From Chrysophaeum taylorii (taxonomy: Eukaryota; Sar; Pelagophyceae; Pelagomonadales; Pelagomonadaceae), in the NCBI GenBank assembly GCA_029834535.1, contig JAQMWT010000373.1, positions 124,001 to 188,000 on the forward strand: a DNA stretch of 64,000 nt. The letters are read 5' to 3'. Positions 29,042-38,418 of this stretch are shown piece by piece. The translations under genes and the position numbers were made by a program. The notes under the pieces were generated by a model. The model saw nothing but the letters and a program-made list of their open reading frames with translations, was not told where the DNA came from and did not search any database. The first letter of the stretch is position 1. Each line of letters begins with the position of its first letter.

Positions 29042-29066
29042 TATTATACTTCAATTGACTGACTCC

Positions 29067-29410
29067 TGTGGTGGTGGAAACTCCCGCCTCCTAAGGCTTG
29101 CTTACCCCTCCTTTACAGCCCCTTCTTATCAGAAGCACCCCCTACTCCGTTCTGATGATGTCAGTTTTCTCTATGACATCATCTTCCCTGATTTCTGGTG
29201 CGATTCAAGTGTTCTTAATCATAAATGTTCTTAATCATAAAGCAACAGACGATCCTCAAGTTGAGAGGACCAGGCACGGAAGTTGTGTTTGTGGTTGTGT
29301 GGCGAGAGAACGGCCTTCCACGTCCTGCGACTCGATAAAGGGCACGGGCGTGAGAAGCGAGCCTAGATTTGAAGGTGAGCCAGGTAGGCATAATTTCCTG
29401 TTACGCCACA
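29067..29410 (+). mobile_element. Solo LTR of the Gypsy-DNMT element
   Basis: 344 bases beginning TGTGGTGGTGGAAACTCC and ending GTTACGCCACA (TG...CA). They are homologous to the LTRs at 41804-42131 and 52238-52551. The flanking five bases are ACTCC on the left and ACTAC on the right, the same flanks that surround the full element in the right-hand duplicate. The solo copy resembles the left LTR in its first half and the right LTR near its end (CCTGCGACTC, AAGGTGAGCC, ATTTCCTGTT). A 15-base internal tandem duplication (TGTTCTTAATCATAA) is unique to this copy. Confidence 0.9.
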
Positions 29411-30002
29411 ACTACCATGGTACAACAAGGTTGTTGTTTTCTTTGTGGAAAACTAAAACTTCACAAAAAGAAAATCATTTTGTGGAGAGAACGCACCGTC
29501 GCGATGGAGGGCGGTGCCTTGTGAACCCGCGCCGGCGTGTAGGTTTTTTAAGGTTAGCCGGAGAAAAAAAGTCTGCATGTTATGGCCGGCCGCGGGGCGC
29601 AGAACCAAGTTGAAGTTGACGGCCAAGTCAGAATGTCCGCGGTCTCAAAAAAGGAGTTCACGTGCGGCCGGGGTCTCAACAAGGCACTCCACAACTTCCT
29701 ACTTGAGAGACATCGCTCGTTACGACAGACCATCAACTCGCCCTCTGGTTGACTCGTTTCCCTCTCGCCTCGTCGCCATGGCTAGCCTACGCCCCATGCA
29801 CTGGTTACTTAGCTCGTTAGTTCCCGGTCCATTAGGGACCTCCCTCCCATGGTGGTCTTCACGTCGGCTTGCCTGCGCCCGGAAGAGAAGCTTTCTTTAA
29901 ATAATGCCCTGTTCTTTTGTCTCGGATCTTTGGCTGCTCGCATATTCATTGCGACCTCCCTCCCAGTCTGCCTTTAAAACGCAGTAACCTCCTTTGTTGC
30001 TG
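29411..30002. other. Duplicated 3' flank of RAP-repeat gene 1
   Basis: Almost identical to 52552-53143. Its second half is also similar to 57950-58275 beside the third RAP gene. It therefore travels with the RAP genes. No coding evidence: the open frame at 29514-29900 has no domain. Confidence 0.7.
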
Positions 30003-33000
30003 TTACGCACGTGTCGTCCTTGCAAATATTTGCAGCCTGGCCCGGAGATAAGAGTCTTGTTCTCGCTCACCGTCGAGAGCGCCCCATTCAAAGAAAGGAA
30101 TGTGGGCAACGTCCCAGCCAAGCCGCCGCAACAGTCGGGACTTGAAGCGCGTAGGACCGTTCTCGATCCTCGTTCTCTCGAGATAGTGGGATGGCCCGTC
30201 GACTTCGACCGCGCGCTTTGCGTCTGGTTGAGCCATGTCGAGCGACAATCCCTCTTCAGTCACGTGCTCGAAGACGTGCGTCCACCCAACTCGGTCGAGC
30301 GCGGTCGCAACGTTGCGTTGGAACTGGGACGGTGTTGGGTCCTGGCATTGATGTGCCGCCAGGAGCATCTGCTGGTGGTTCGACAGCGGCCAGCTCCGGT
30401 CGGGCCACTCAAGATTAAAGTGCACTGAGGCAAGGTGGAGCTGCGACAAAAGGTGATCATCGAGGGTATCGAGATCTGCCACAACGAGAAATGCGATCTC
30501 GGCGAAAATCCCGGGGTCATTATTCCAGTCGACGCAGGCAAATGCCCACGCAGCGTTGGCGAGCTCCTGCGGATTGAACTCGCCCAGCCGCGAAGGGACC
30601 GTACCGGCTATCGCCGCGAGAAGCTGTGGTGCCTCGATGCCCGACTTCGCGAAGGCCCACACCGTGTTGGCGAGGTCCTGCGCGTTGAATTCGCCCAGCC
30701 GTGAAGGGGCCGCGCCGGCGATTGCCGCAAAAAGCTGTGGTGCCTCGATGCTCGCCATCGCGAAGGCCCACGCCGTGTTGGCGAGCTCCTGCGGATTGAA
30801 CTCGCCTAGCCGCGAAGGGGCAGCGCCAGCGATCGCCGCAAAAAGCTGCGGTGCCTCGATGCCCGCCGTCGCGAAGGCCCACGCCGTGTTGGCGAGGTCC
30901 TGCGGATTGAACTCGCCCAGCCGCGAAGGGACCGCCCTGGAGATCGCCGCGAATAACTGTGGTGCCTTAATGCGTGCCTTTGCGAAGGCCCACGCCGTGT
31001 TGGCGAGCTGTCGCGGGTTGAACTCGCCAAGCCGCGAAGGGACCGCGCCGGCAATCGCCACGAAGAGCTGCGGTGCCTCGATGCGTGCCGTCGCGAAGGC
31101 CCACGCCGTGTTGGCGAGCTGTCGCGGGTTGAACTCGCCAAGCCGCGAAGGGACCGCGCCGGCAATCGCCACGAAGAGCTGCGGTGCCTCGATGCGTGCC
31201 GTCGCGAAGGCCCACGCCGTGTTGGCGAGCTCCTGCGGCTTGAACTCGCCAAGCCGCGAAGGGACCGCGCCGGCGATCGCCACGAAGAGCTGTGGTGCCT
31301 CGATGCGTGCCGTGGCGAATGCCCACGACGTGTTGGCGAGCGCCTGCGGATCGAACTCGCCCAGCCGCGAAGGGACCGCGCCGGCGATCGCCGCAAAAAG
31401 CTGTGGTGCCTCCATGCCTGCCGTCGCGAAGGCCCACGCCGTGTTGGCGAGCGCCTGCGAATTGAACTCGCCCAGCCGCGAAGGGGCCGCGCCGGCTATC
31501 GCGACAAAGAGTCGTGGTGCATCGATGCCCGCCGTCGCGAAGGCCCAAGCTGTGTTGGCGAGGTTCTGCGGGTTGAACTCGCGAAGCCGCGAAGGGACCG
31601 TGCCAGCGATCGCCGCGAAGAGCTGCGGTGCCTCAATGCCTGCTGTCGCGAAGGCCCACGCCGTGTTGGCGAGCGCCTGCGGATTGAACTCCCCGAGCCG
31701 CGAAGGGGCTGCGCCAGCGATCGCCACGAAGAGCTTTGGTGCCTTGATGCCCGCCGTCGCGAAGGCCCACGCCATGTTGGCGAGGTTCTGCGGATTGAAC
31801 TCGCGAAGCCGCGAAGGGACCGCGCCGGCGATCGCCGCGAAAAGCTGTGGAGCCTCGATGCCTGCCGTGGCGAAGGCCCACGCCGTGTTGGCGAGCTCCT
31901 GTGGATTGAACTCCTCCAGCCGCGAAGGGGCCGCGCCGGCGATCCCCGCGTAAAGGTGTGGTGCCTCGATGCCCGCCGTCGCGAAGGCCCACGCAGTGTT
32001 GGCGAGGTTCTGCGGGTTGAACTCGCAAAGCCGCGAAGGGACCGTGCCAGCGATCGCCGCGAAGAGCTGCGGTGCCTCGATGCCCGCCGTCGCGAAGGCC
32101 CACGCCGTGTTGGCGAGGTCCTGCGGATTGAACTCGCCCAGCCGCGAAGGGGCTGCGCCAGCGATCGCCGTGAAAAGCTTCGGTGCCTTGATGCCCGCCG
32201 TCGCGAAGACCCACGCAGTGTTGGCGAGCTCCTGCGGCTTGAACTCGCCAAGCCGCGAAGGGACCGCGCCGGCGATCGCCACGAAGAGCTGTGGTGCCTC
32301 GATGCGTGCCGTGGCGAATGCCCACGACGTGTTGGCGAGCGCCTGCGGATCGAACTCGCCCAGCCGCGAAGGGACCGCGCCGGCGATCGCCGCAAAAAGC
32401 TGTGGTGCCTCGATGCCTGCCGTCGCGAAGGCCCACGCCGTGGTGGCGAGCGCCTGCGAATTGAACTCGCCCAGCCGCGAAGGGGCCGCGCCGGTTATCG
32501 CGACAAAGAGTCGTGGTGCATCGATGCCCGCCGTCGCGAAGGCCCAAGCTGTGTTGGCGAGGTTCTGCGGGTTGAACTCGCGAAGCCGCGAAGGGACCAT
32601 GCCAGCGATCGCCGCGAGGAGCTGAGGTGCCTCGATGCCCGCCGTCGCGAAGGCCCACGCCGTGTTGGCGAGGTCCTGCGGATTGAACTCGCCCAGCCGC
32701 GAAGAGGCTGCGCCAGCGATCGCCGTGAAAAGCTTCGGTGCCTTGATGCCCGCCGTCGCGAAGGCCCACGCAGTGTTGGCGAGCTCCTGCGGCTTGAACT
32801 CGCCAAGCCGCGAAGGGACCGCGCCGGCGATCGCCACGAAGAGCTGCGGTGCCTCGATGCGTGCCGTGGCGAATGCCCACGCCGTGTTGGCGAGCGCCTG
32901 CGGATCGAACTCGCCCAGCCGCGAAGGGACCGCGCCGGCTATCGCGACAAAGAGTCGCGGTGCCTCGATGCGTGCCGTCGCAAAGGCCCACGCCGTGTTG

Positions 33001-33302
33001 GCGAGCTGTTGCGGATGGAACTTGTGGATGCAGCGCTGACAAGTGTCTGCGAGGGCCATCGCGCGGCGATCGCGTCGCACGTCGCGGTTTCGGCCTCTAA
33101 ACTTCGCAACACGGTGCGCCGTAGTCGACAAGTTCCGAGCATCAAATTTGTCGCCTCGAGCCGCGAAGAGTGATAGAATCGTTTCGGGAGTTGCACCGCG
33201 GCCCGTCATCTGTTTCCCCCCACTCAACTTGTTGCCATCGGTGTGCCTCGGAACTGCTGCCTCGCGTGTGGCTCGAGCGAGCGTCGATGCCGCGACAGTC
33301 AT
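30003..33302 (-). CDS. OPR/HPR-type helical-repeat protein with RAP domain, copy 1 (22 repeats)
   Basis: The frame encodes 1099 residues. From about residue 100 to 915 there are 22 full tandem repeats of 37 residues (111 bases) of the form LANTAWAFATAGIEAPQLF-A-AIAG-A-PSRLGEFNPQ, and a 23rd partial repeat (LANAAWAFACVDW). A linker and a C-terminal RAP domain follow, with KRAVEVDGPSHYL (about 1027-1039), RRLGWDVAHIPFFEW and REQDSYLRARL. Repeats of this class (octotricopeptide, 38 residues; heptatricopeptide, 37) bind RNA base by base, and RAP has an endonuclease-like fold. Such proteins act on organelle RNAs. The N terminus is disturbed: a sixth C in a run at 33216-33221 shifts the frame relative to copy 2. 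Translation may start at 33302 in the wrong frame or at MTGRGATPET (33208). Confidence 0.88.
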   Translation of the reverse strand: MTVAASTLARATREAAVPRHTDGNKLSGGKQMTGRGATPETILSLFAARGDKFDARNLSTTAHRVAKFRGRNRDVRRDRRAMALADTCQRCIHKFHPQQLANTAWAFATARIEAPRLFVAIAGAVPSRLGEFDPQALANTAWAFATARIEAPQLFVAIAGAVPSRLGEFKPQELANTAWAFATAGIKAPKLFTAIAGAASSRLGEFNPQDLANTAWAFATAGIEAPQLLAAIAGMVPSRLREFNPQNLANTAWAFATAGIDAPRLFVAITGAAPSRLGEFNSQALATTAWAFATAGIEAPQLFAAIAGAVPSRLGEFDPQALANTSWAFATARIEAPQLFVAIAGAVPSRLGEFKPQELANTAWVFATAGIKAPKLFTAIAGAAPSRLGEFNPQDLANTAWAFATAGIEAPQLFAAIAGTVPSRLCEFNPQNLANTAWAFATAGIEAPHLYAGIAGAAPSRLEEFNPQELANTAWAFATAGIEAPQLFAAIAGAVPSRLREFNPQNLANMAWAFATAGIKAPKLFVAIAGAAPSRLGEFNPQALANTAWAFATAGIEAPQLFAAIAGTVPSRLREFNPQNLANTAWAFATAGIDAPRLFVAIAGAAPSRLGEFNSQALANTAWAFATAGMEAPQLFAAIAGAVPSRLGEFDPQALANTSWAFATARIEAPQLFVAIAGAVPSRLGEFKPQELANTAWAFATARIEAPQLFVAIAGAVPSRLGEFNPRQLANTAWAFATARIEAPQLFVAIAGAVPSRLGEFNPRQLANTAWAFAKARIKAPQLFAAISRAVPSRLGEFNPQDLANTAWAFATAGIEAPQLFAAIAGAAPSRLGEFNPQELANTAWAFAMASIEAPQLFAAIAGAAPSRLGEFNAQDLANTVWAFAKSGIEAPQLLAAIAGTVPSRLGEFNPQELANAAWAFACVDWNNDPGIFAEIAFLVVADLDTLDDHLLSQLHLASVHFNLEWPDRSWPLSNHQQMLLAAHQCQDPTPSQFQRNVATALDRVGWTHVFEHVTEEGLSLDMAQPDAKRAVEVDGPSHYLERTRIENGPTRFKSRLLRRLGWDVAHIPFFEWGALDGEREQDSYLRARLQIFARTTRA

Positions 33303-33660
33303 TGCGGCTGGAGTCGCCGCGGCGCTGCGTGTTACCTCCTTGTCGCGCCGGCGACTGAGATCGGTGCCAGTCTTGACCGTCGCGCCCCAGGTTGCCGTTC
33401 GCGCCAGACAGTCGTCGCCTCGGCGACCGAGAGCGGTGCGCCAAGTCTGGACTGTTGCGCCAGCCGCCCCCGGAACACATGTCGTCGGCGTGGTTAGGGA
33501 TTCGTCGTATCGGGGACTGCAAACGGCTTCTATGGTCTCGATCGGCGCGCCACCGGTCGTCTTGCCCGTGGCGGTCTTCGCACCTCCGGCGGTTTTGCCT
33601 TTGGTAGTGGTGGCGCTCGTCGTCGCGTCGCGCCTACCGCACCTCCCGGTTTTTTACAGG
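33219..33660 (-). pseudogene. Displaced N-terminal coding segment of RAP-repeat gene 1
   Basis: In a different frame from the body, this strand encodes an Arg/Ser-rich segment (LQSPIRRIPNHADDM, then RSRSPRRRLSGANGN and RSSHTRGSSSEAHRWQQVEW). It matches the in-frame N terminus of copy 2 almost residue for residue. The join is broken by the six-C run at 33216-33221; copies 2 and 3 have five. Homology to copy 2 stops near 33660. Confidence 0.7.
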
Positions 33661-33680
33661 GGTAGTTTTAACCTACTACC

Positions 33681-33724
33681 GGCCCAGCCTGGCTCCCATG
33701 CCCGGGAGAGGTCCGAAGTTAGTT
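33681..33724 (+). repeat. Terminal fragment of the short non-autonomous element
   Basis: The string GGCTCCCATGCCCGGGAGAG followed by GTCCGAAGTTAG matches the 3' end of the element at 45674-46020 and, inverted, the left end of the copy at 39771. Only the end is present here. Confidence 0.65.
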
Positions 33725-33768
33725 TTTGGGTTTTCTTCCGGTAGAAAACAACACCAAATCTTGGGGGG

Positions 33769-34468
33769 TTAGGATTCGTACCGCCGCGTCAGCTCACAAT
33801 GTACACTCTTCGTGCTAACCCCGAGTTGAGCGCCGGCCTCAGTCTTTAAGACGTCGAACCTAATGGTTCGAGCGAAGTTGCCGGTGGCGAACCACATCTT
33901 GTTGATATTGTGTACGGTCTCTTCAAAAAGCCGTGGCGCCCACGTGCGCCGAAAGGCCTCGGACTTGGGCAAGCGCTTGACGTAGGCCGCGTTGAGCGCC
34001 TTGATCATATCGATGGAGAAAAAGGTGTTGACGATGCTGAAAGGCAGAGCGCAACCAACCATGAATTTGGTGATCTTCTCGTTGATAAGATTGGCACGGC
34101 GCGTATCACACCTGTCAGTGACTTCGGTGACTCTAGCTTGCTTCGACACGACTTGCGACGGAGCCGTCCCAGTCTTCGGCAACAACGAAGGCACGGACGA
34201 TGTCGCTGTCGAGGCGCGAAGGTCGTGGACAGCGGCGGGCCGCTTATTCGTAGCCCATACACACCCCGAGAACATTCTTAGCTGACGACTTGCTCGCGAG
34301 CGTGCACTTAACGCCATCGGGTGTGTGGTTGCAATCCAGGACGATGTGCTCAACCCATTGAGTTGGCTTGAGCTTTTTGCTCGTGCGTGAGTGCGTGCAG
34401 CCGCGTGCCGCACATCTCCATTCGAACGTGCCGTCGCCCTTAGGCGTTGTGATCACGTAGTCGCTCAC
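33769..34468 (-). pseudogene. hAT-family transposase N-terminal relic
   Basis: Two overlapping frames form one broken gene. Upstream (34244-34468) is a BED-like zinc-finger segment, FEWRCAARGCTHSRTSKKLK with a following C-x-H pair. Downstream (33769-34413 frame) is a Thr/Ser-rich linker, then INEKITKFMVGCALPFSIVN and TFFSIDMIKALNAAYVKRLP. This matches the conserved hAT region after the BED finger (A-x-x-x-F-x-[IV]-x-x-x-LPF-x-x-V). The frame stops before the catalytic core and hATC dimerisation region, which are absent. A frameshift separates the two parts. The lower edge lies just above the end fragment of the short element. Confidence 0.65.
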
Positions 34469-34698
34469 CGAACTCCTGGGGGGGACCGTCCCCCCTTGAA
34501 CATGCTCACCATAATAACTGTCTCCAGCGTGTGCAACTTCAACAGGAGGCAGCGAGCGTGTGGCACAGAAGAGAAATGGAAGAGAAAATGCTCCCTGACC
34601 ACAAACGGACGTCCTGCAATGTTTTCTGTGAGGAAGCTATGACACTTACCCCTGCACCTCGTACCCAGTGTCCCTACGTCATTCCCTTATCGCTAGTG

Positions 34699-34778
34699 TA
34701 ACGCCCCATTCCAGTTGTCACATGGCAGCAGGTGTTCGTTAACGCCCGATTCCAGTTGTCACATGGCAGCAGGTGTTC
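34699..34778. repeat. Two-unit 40-bp tandem duplication
   Basis: TAACGCCC(C/G)ATTCCAGTTG with the following CACATGGCAGCAGGTGTTC is repeated at 34699 and 34740, just upstream of the Copia gag frame. It may be part of a decayed Copia leader or LTR. Confidence 0.75.
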
Positions 34779-34865
34779 TCCACGGTCGAGCCTGTGCTTG
34801 ACTTCGTGGCGACACCTCCTCGGCTTCAGTTCATTGCTACGTGTTCGGTCCGTTATCGTTTATCA

Positions 34866-35560
34866 TGTCCTCGATCGAAATTAAAGATAGCAAGCTTTCG
34901 CAAAAACTCGATGCCTTCAGTGGTGAGCGACATCTTTTTCACCAATGGACCCGGCGCCTGGAAAACATGATCATTTCCACCGGTGATCGCATTATCTTGA
35001 CCAATGACACTTGGACTAGCATTTCCGCCTCTGGCTGCTCTGAAGAAGAATTTGGTCTTAAGCAGCAACGCTGGTACTCTGCACTCTTCATGGCGCTACC
35101 CATGCATGATACTGATCGTGCGGATATCCGAGAAAACCGCGATATGAACTTCACGCGGCTTTACAAGCACATTACCGATGTCTACATGGGCCATGGGGAT
35201 CGCGTAGCTCAGTCTGCAATTGCTTCACTGCATTCCTTGGTGTGCAATAATCTCGATGAAATCGTGTCTTTTCTTAACAAGTTCATCACCGGTGTTCAAG
35301 TTGCTCGGTATCATCAAGATTTCCCTGACGCTCTTGCATTGCAATTGCTTCAGACTAAAATCCCGGACTCGATCTTGTCTAAGGATCTCATTGCACTTGA
35401 CCCTAAACTGCGCACATATGATGGTTTCGTTGATCGCCTCAACAGCAAAGTCTTCGATTATCTTCATACCAAGTCTCCGCTTGTCAACGTTACTATATGT
35501 GAGGGTCCCCGCCGTCGCGATCGTTGTGACTTTTGTGGTCGCACCAACCATCCTATAAAT
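34866..35560 (+). pseudogene. Copia Gag domain
   Basis: Begins MSSIEIKDSKLSQKLDAFSG. It has the Copia-Gag pattern HLFHQWTRRLENMIISTGD, then FTRLYKHITDVYMG, SLHSLVCNNLDEIVSFLNKF and KIPDSILSKDLIAL. It ends in the first zinc knuckle, CDFCGRTNHPIN, whose last Cys falls in the next frame (KCLHRPNA). A one-base frameshift near 35560 therefore cuts the CCHC motif. An ORF continues to 36223 in the gag frame but is out of register with the protein. A start five residues upstream of MSS (at 34841) is also open. Confidence 0.85.
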
Positions 35561-36945
35561 GCCTTCATCGTCCCAATGCTTTGCGCTTCCATCCACGTTC
35601 CCGCCCTCGCCCACCTTTGCGTTCCAGGCCTCAGCCTCCATTTTCCCGTGGCTCTCCTTATCCCAAGCGCCCACGCCCTACTGACCTTTCTCACTTTTGT
35701 GGCATTCCTGGTCATCACAAGAAAGATTGTCGCAAGCGCCAACGCTACTTACTCTCCCAAGCCGCCACCCGCCCTCTTTCTCGTCCCCCATACCCACCTC
35801 GCCAACGTCCCCAATACCACCTCGCCCCAATCCACCCTTCTACCAAAACTATCTCTCCGCCGCTTCTTGCGTTGCCACCCTCCACCACACTCTCTGTCCC
35901 GCCTCCCACCGCCATATCTTCGCCTCCTGTCCCATCTTTTTCTGCACCCACCTATCCGTCTTTCAATTTCCATCTTTTTTCCATCTCCCCCTCCATTCAC
36001 CAAGTCCTTTCATCCACCAATGCCCTTACCGCTCTGCTCACCGCCCGTGAGCGCGATTATCTTCACTTCAACAATCTTCGCCTCGTTGTCTACGATACAG
36101 GTGCCAACGTCAATCTCTTCAATTCCCCTGCTGGTTTTACTGACCTTGATAACACTCAACAGCACTCAATCAGTTCGGCTCTCGGCACTGGCTCTGTTTC
36201 TGGTTCTGGCACTGCTCACTTAACGTTCCCTTCCATTGGTCCTCTTGACAATCGTGGTCTTTCTTCTCCTGCACCAACTCTTTCCGCCCCTCATGGCATC
36301 CATGTCGCGTTCCCGCATACCCTCATCTCTCCTGGCCTTGGTGACAAACGGATTCTTTCTGATCATGCCCTTGAACAAGTTGGTTACGATTGTCATACGA
36401 TCCAGGATGTTGGCCCTCCTCATCCTCAACGAATCTTACGTCACCACCAGACGCATCATGACATTCCTCTGCTTCGTCGCTGTGGTCTTCTCTTGATCGT
36501 CTGTTGGATCGGCAATACGACCGCTGCGCCCTACGCGGACTTTGATTCCCCATTTGTGGCATTTTCTTCTTGCCCTCGCGTACATGACCCTTGTGCGTTT
36601 CCCGTTGTGTCTCCACGCGCTCAACTCACCTATGACGTTTGGCATGCTCGTCTTGGTCATTATAGTCCTCCCTATATTCGGCGTTTGTCTTCTCTCGCTG
36701 TTGGTGCACCGCTTTTCCCAAGCTCCGCGTCTCTTTCTTTTTGTCCTGCTTGTGCTTTAGGTAAAATGCATGCTACGCATGTTGGCCAACGTAAAACACG
36801 TGCATCCACTCCCAGCTCTCTTCCTGCAAACGAAATTTTGTCCTGCCCACGTGCCGTTGCCCCCTATCTTATTATCCACGCTCATGTTTACCGGTGTTCC
36901 TTCTTTCATTTACCAAGACCGTGCCATCCTTGCGTTTGTCGATGA
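35533..36945 (+). pseudogene. Copia protease and GAG-pre-integrase region
   Basis: This frame carries a Pro-rich linker and a second zinc knuckle in which the first Cys is replaced (SHFCGIPGHHKKDC). It then has the retropepsin motif RLVVYDTGANVNLF (Asp-Thr-Gly at about residue 191) and the GAG-pre-integrase domain with YDVWHARLGHYSPPYIRRLS and CPACALGKMHATHVG. After about 36870 the reading moves to another frame. Between protease and pre-integrase there is a segment where the frame is open but the sequence is unlike other Copia proteins. Confidence 0.85.
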
Positions 36946-37830
36946 TCATACGCGCCGCCGCACACGTTACTTTGTCCCACGCCACGATGCACTTACGAAC
37001 GCTCGTCAACTCGAACTTTTTCTGTCTACTGTAGTTCGCCCCTTTGGGTATCGAATAGCCCTCATCTACACAGATCGTGACAAATCTTTTATGGGCCAAT
37101 TCGAAACCTTCTGTCTGGGCAACAACATCGCCATCAAACGGGCTCCAGCTGCTCAGTCTAAGACTTCCCAGGCGCACGCTTTTTCTGGTGTTGTGGAACA
37201 CTCTCATCATCGCGCAACTGCTGATATTACTCGCACTCTTTTGGTGCATGCGCACCGTCCACCTGATTTTGGCGTTGGGCCATGGAAACGGCTGACTTCA
37301 TCTCCGAGCGCATGCCAAACGCCTCCAACCCTGGTTCCATGACGCCATATGAAATGCTTCACGAAACCTTGCCCCGCGTCGATTTTCTTCGTGTTTGGGG
37401 CTGCCCTGCTGCTATTCTTACTGGCGACAAATGGCCTACCAACGCTATTACTGGCATATTCATTGGGTATCCCTCTGCAGGACCTGGTTACCGCATTCTG
37501 CTTCAACGCTCCACCCGTCCCGTCATCCATATTTCTATTGATGTCGTTTTCGACGAGAATTTTGCTGTGCGTAAGTCCCTGTCCTCCCAACCCCTTCCTC
37601 CTCCTCTTGTGGATTCTCGTTTCCCCGACTTATTCTATTATGACCCTCGTTTGTCTTCCGCTGTTGCTCCCTTGTCTCCTGTTTTTGATGCTCAGGAGCC
37701 GGCCTTATCGGGACTGATCACCCCAGAAACAATATCACAACCATCAGCAAACAATCCGAAAAGTGCACCATTACGTCGAGCCAAAACGGAGCCGACAGCG
37801 CAAAGTCGACCACCGCGCATATCACGCTGA
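36860..37830 (+). pseudogene. Copia integrase core and C-terminal part
   Basis: In one frame (to 37342) are AILAFVDDHTRRRTRYFVPR, IALIYTDRDKSFMGQFETFC and FSGVVEHSHHRATADITRTL. These are the D, D and E regions of a Copia integrase, with E in VEHSHH. After a second shift (37282-37830 frame) follow MTPYEMLHETLPRVDFLRVW and GCPAAILTGD, the conserved region after the core. The frame ends at 37830 without reaching reverse transcriptase. Confidence 0.85.
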
Positions 37831-37920
37831 AACAGCACCTACTCACAAACCTTCGAACTCACATTCTAGCGTTTGTCCACAACGCAATGTCGATTCTGTT
37901 TCCTCCTGTCACTCTCTGTA

Positions 37921-38011
37921 TGTCTTTAAATGTCGACTGCTAAAAGAGGGGGGGGGGTGTGTGGGGAGCATGAAGGATGTGGGTGGGTTTGTGGGGTATG
38001 AGGGATGTGCC
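37921..38011 (+). repeat. Left arm of a 90-bp inverted repeat
   Basis: Begins TGTCTTTAAATGTCGACTGC, has a G9-10 run and GGTGGGTTTGTGGGGTATG, and ends GGATGTGCC. It is the reverse complement of 39142-39230 and 39560-39648. The arms flank a Helitron helicase relic. Confidence 0.85.
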
Positions 38012-38054
38012 ACTTATTTTAGCTTTCGTTTGTTAGTTCATTACAAGTGCAGGC

Positions 38055-38392
38055 CAGTAAGTTCGCCAGTAAGTTCACCTGGTCCCAATCTCTAACCCCA
38101 GTAAGTTCACCTGGCCCCAGTAAGTTCACCTAGTCCCAATCTCTAACCCCAGTAAGTTCGGTGTAAGCCCACTCGTGCTCACATCCACTCACCCCACTCT
38201 CCTTCGAGCTCGTCGCTCTCACCTCCGCCAATCTAAGCTGCTTTGATCCGTACACGCCGCTCGCCTTTGCGTTCACTCTAAAAAACCCTGTAAGTTCACT
38301 TGGTCTCAGTAAGTTCACCTGGTCACTAAGTTCACCTAGTCCCAATCTCAAACCCCAGTAAGTTCACCTGGTCCCAGTAAGTTCACCTACCG
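38055..38392. repeat. Degenerate minisatellite, CAGTAAGTTCACCTGGTCC units
   Basis: About ten scattered copies of CCAGTAAGTTCACCTGGTC with variants (CTAGTCC, GTTCGCC). Some are adjacent, and one 120-base non-repeat insert lies at about 38160-38285. Confidence 0.8.
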
Positions 38393-38418
38393 TGCGCGTG
38401 TAGACGCCGGGAGGGGGC

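Larger units (their letters stand above)
34841..37830 (+). mobile_element. Ty1/Copia retrotransposon fragment without reverse transcriptase
   Basis: In Copia order this stretch holds Gag, zinc knuckles, aspartic protease, GAG-pre-integrase and integrase. It then ends before any reverse transcriptase or RNase H. The parts lie in shifting frames (gag frame, then +, then two more shifts), so the element is dead. I could not define LTRs on either side. The base composition is AT-richer with CCT/CTT-biased codons, unlike the host genes around it. Confidence 0.9.

Noticed and set aside
29066-29410. Treating 29067-29410 as the promoter/5' UTR of the sulfotransferase only
   Set aside because: TG...CA ends and homology to both LTRs of the Gypsy element show it is a solo LTR, although it may now serve as a promoter.
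30556-31953. Long plus-strand open frames opposite the RAP arrays (also 31956-33173 and 53697-54983)
   Set aside because: They are antisense readings of the 111-bp repeats; openness follows from unit length being a multiple of three, and no start context or domain supports them.
38055-38392. Regular short repeats resembling a CRISPR array
   Set aside because: Units are degenerate and mostly adjacent without unique spacers, in eukaryotic DNA, with no cas genes; it is a minisatellite.
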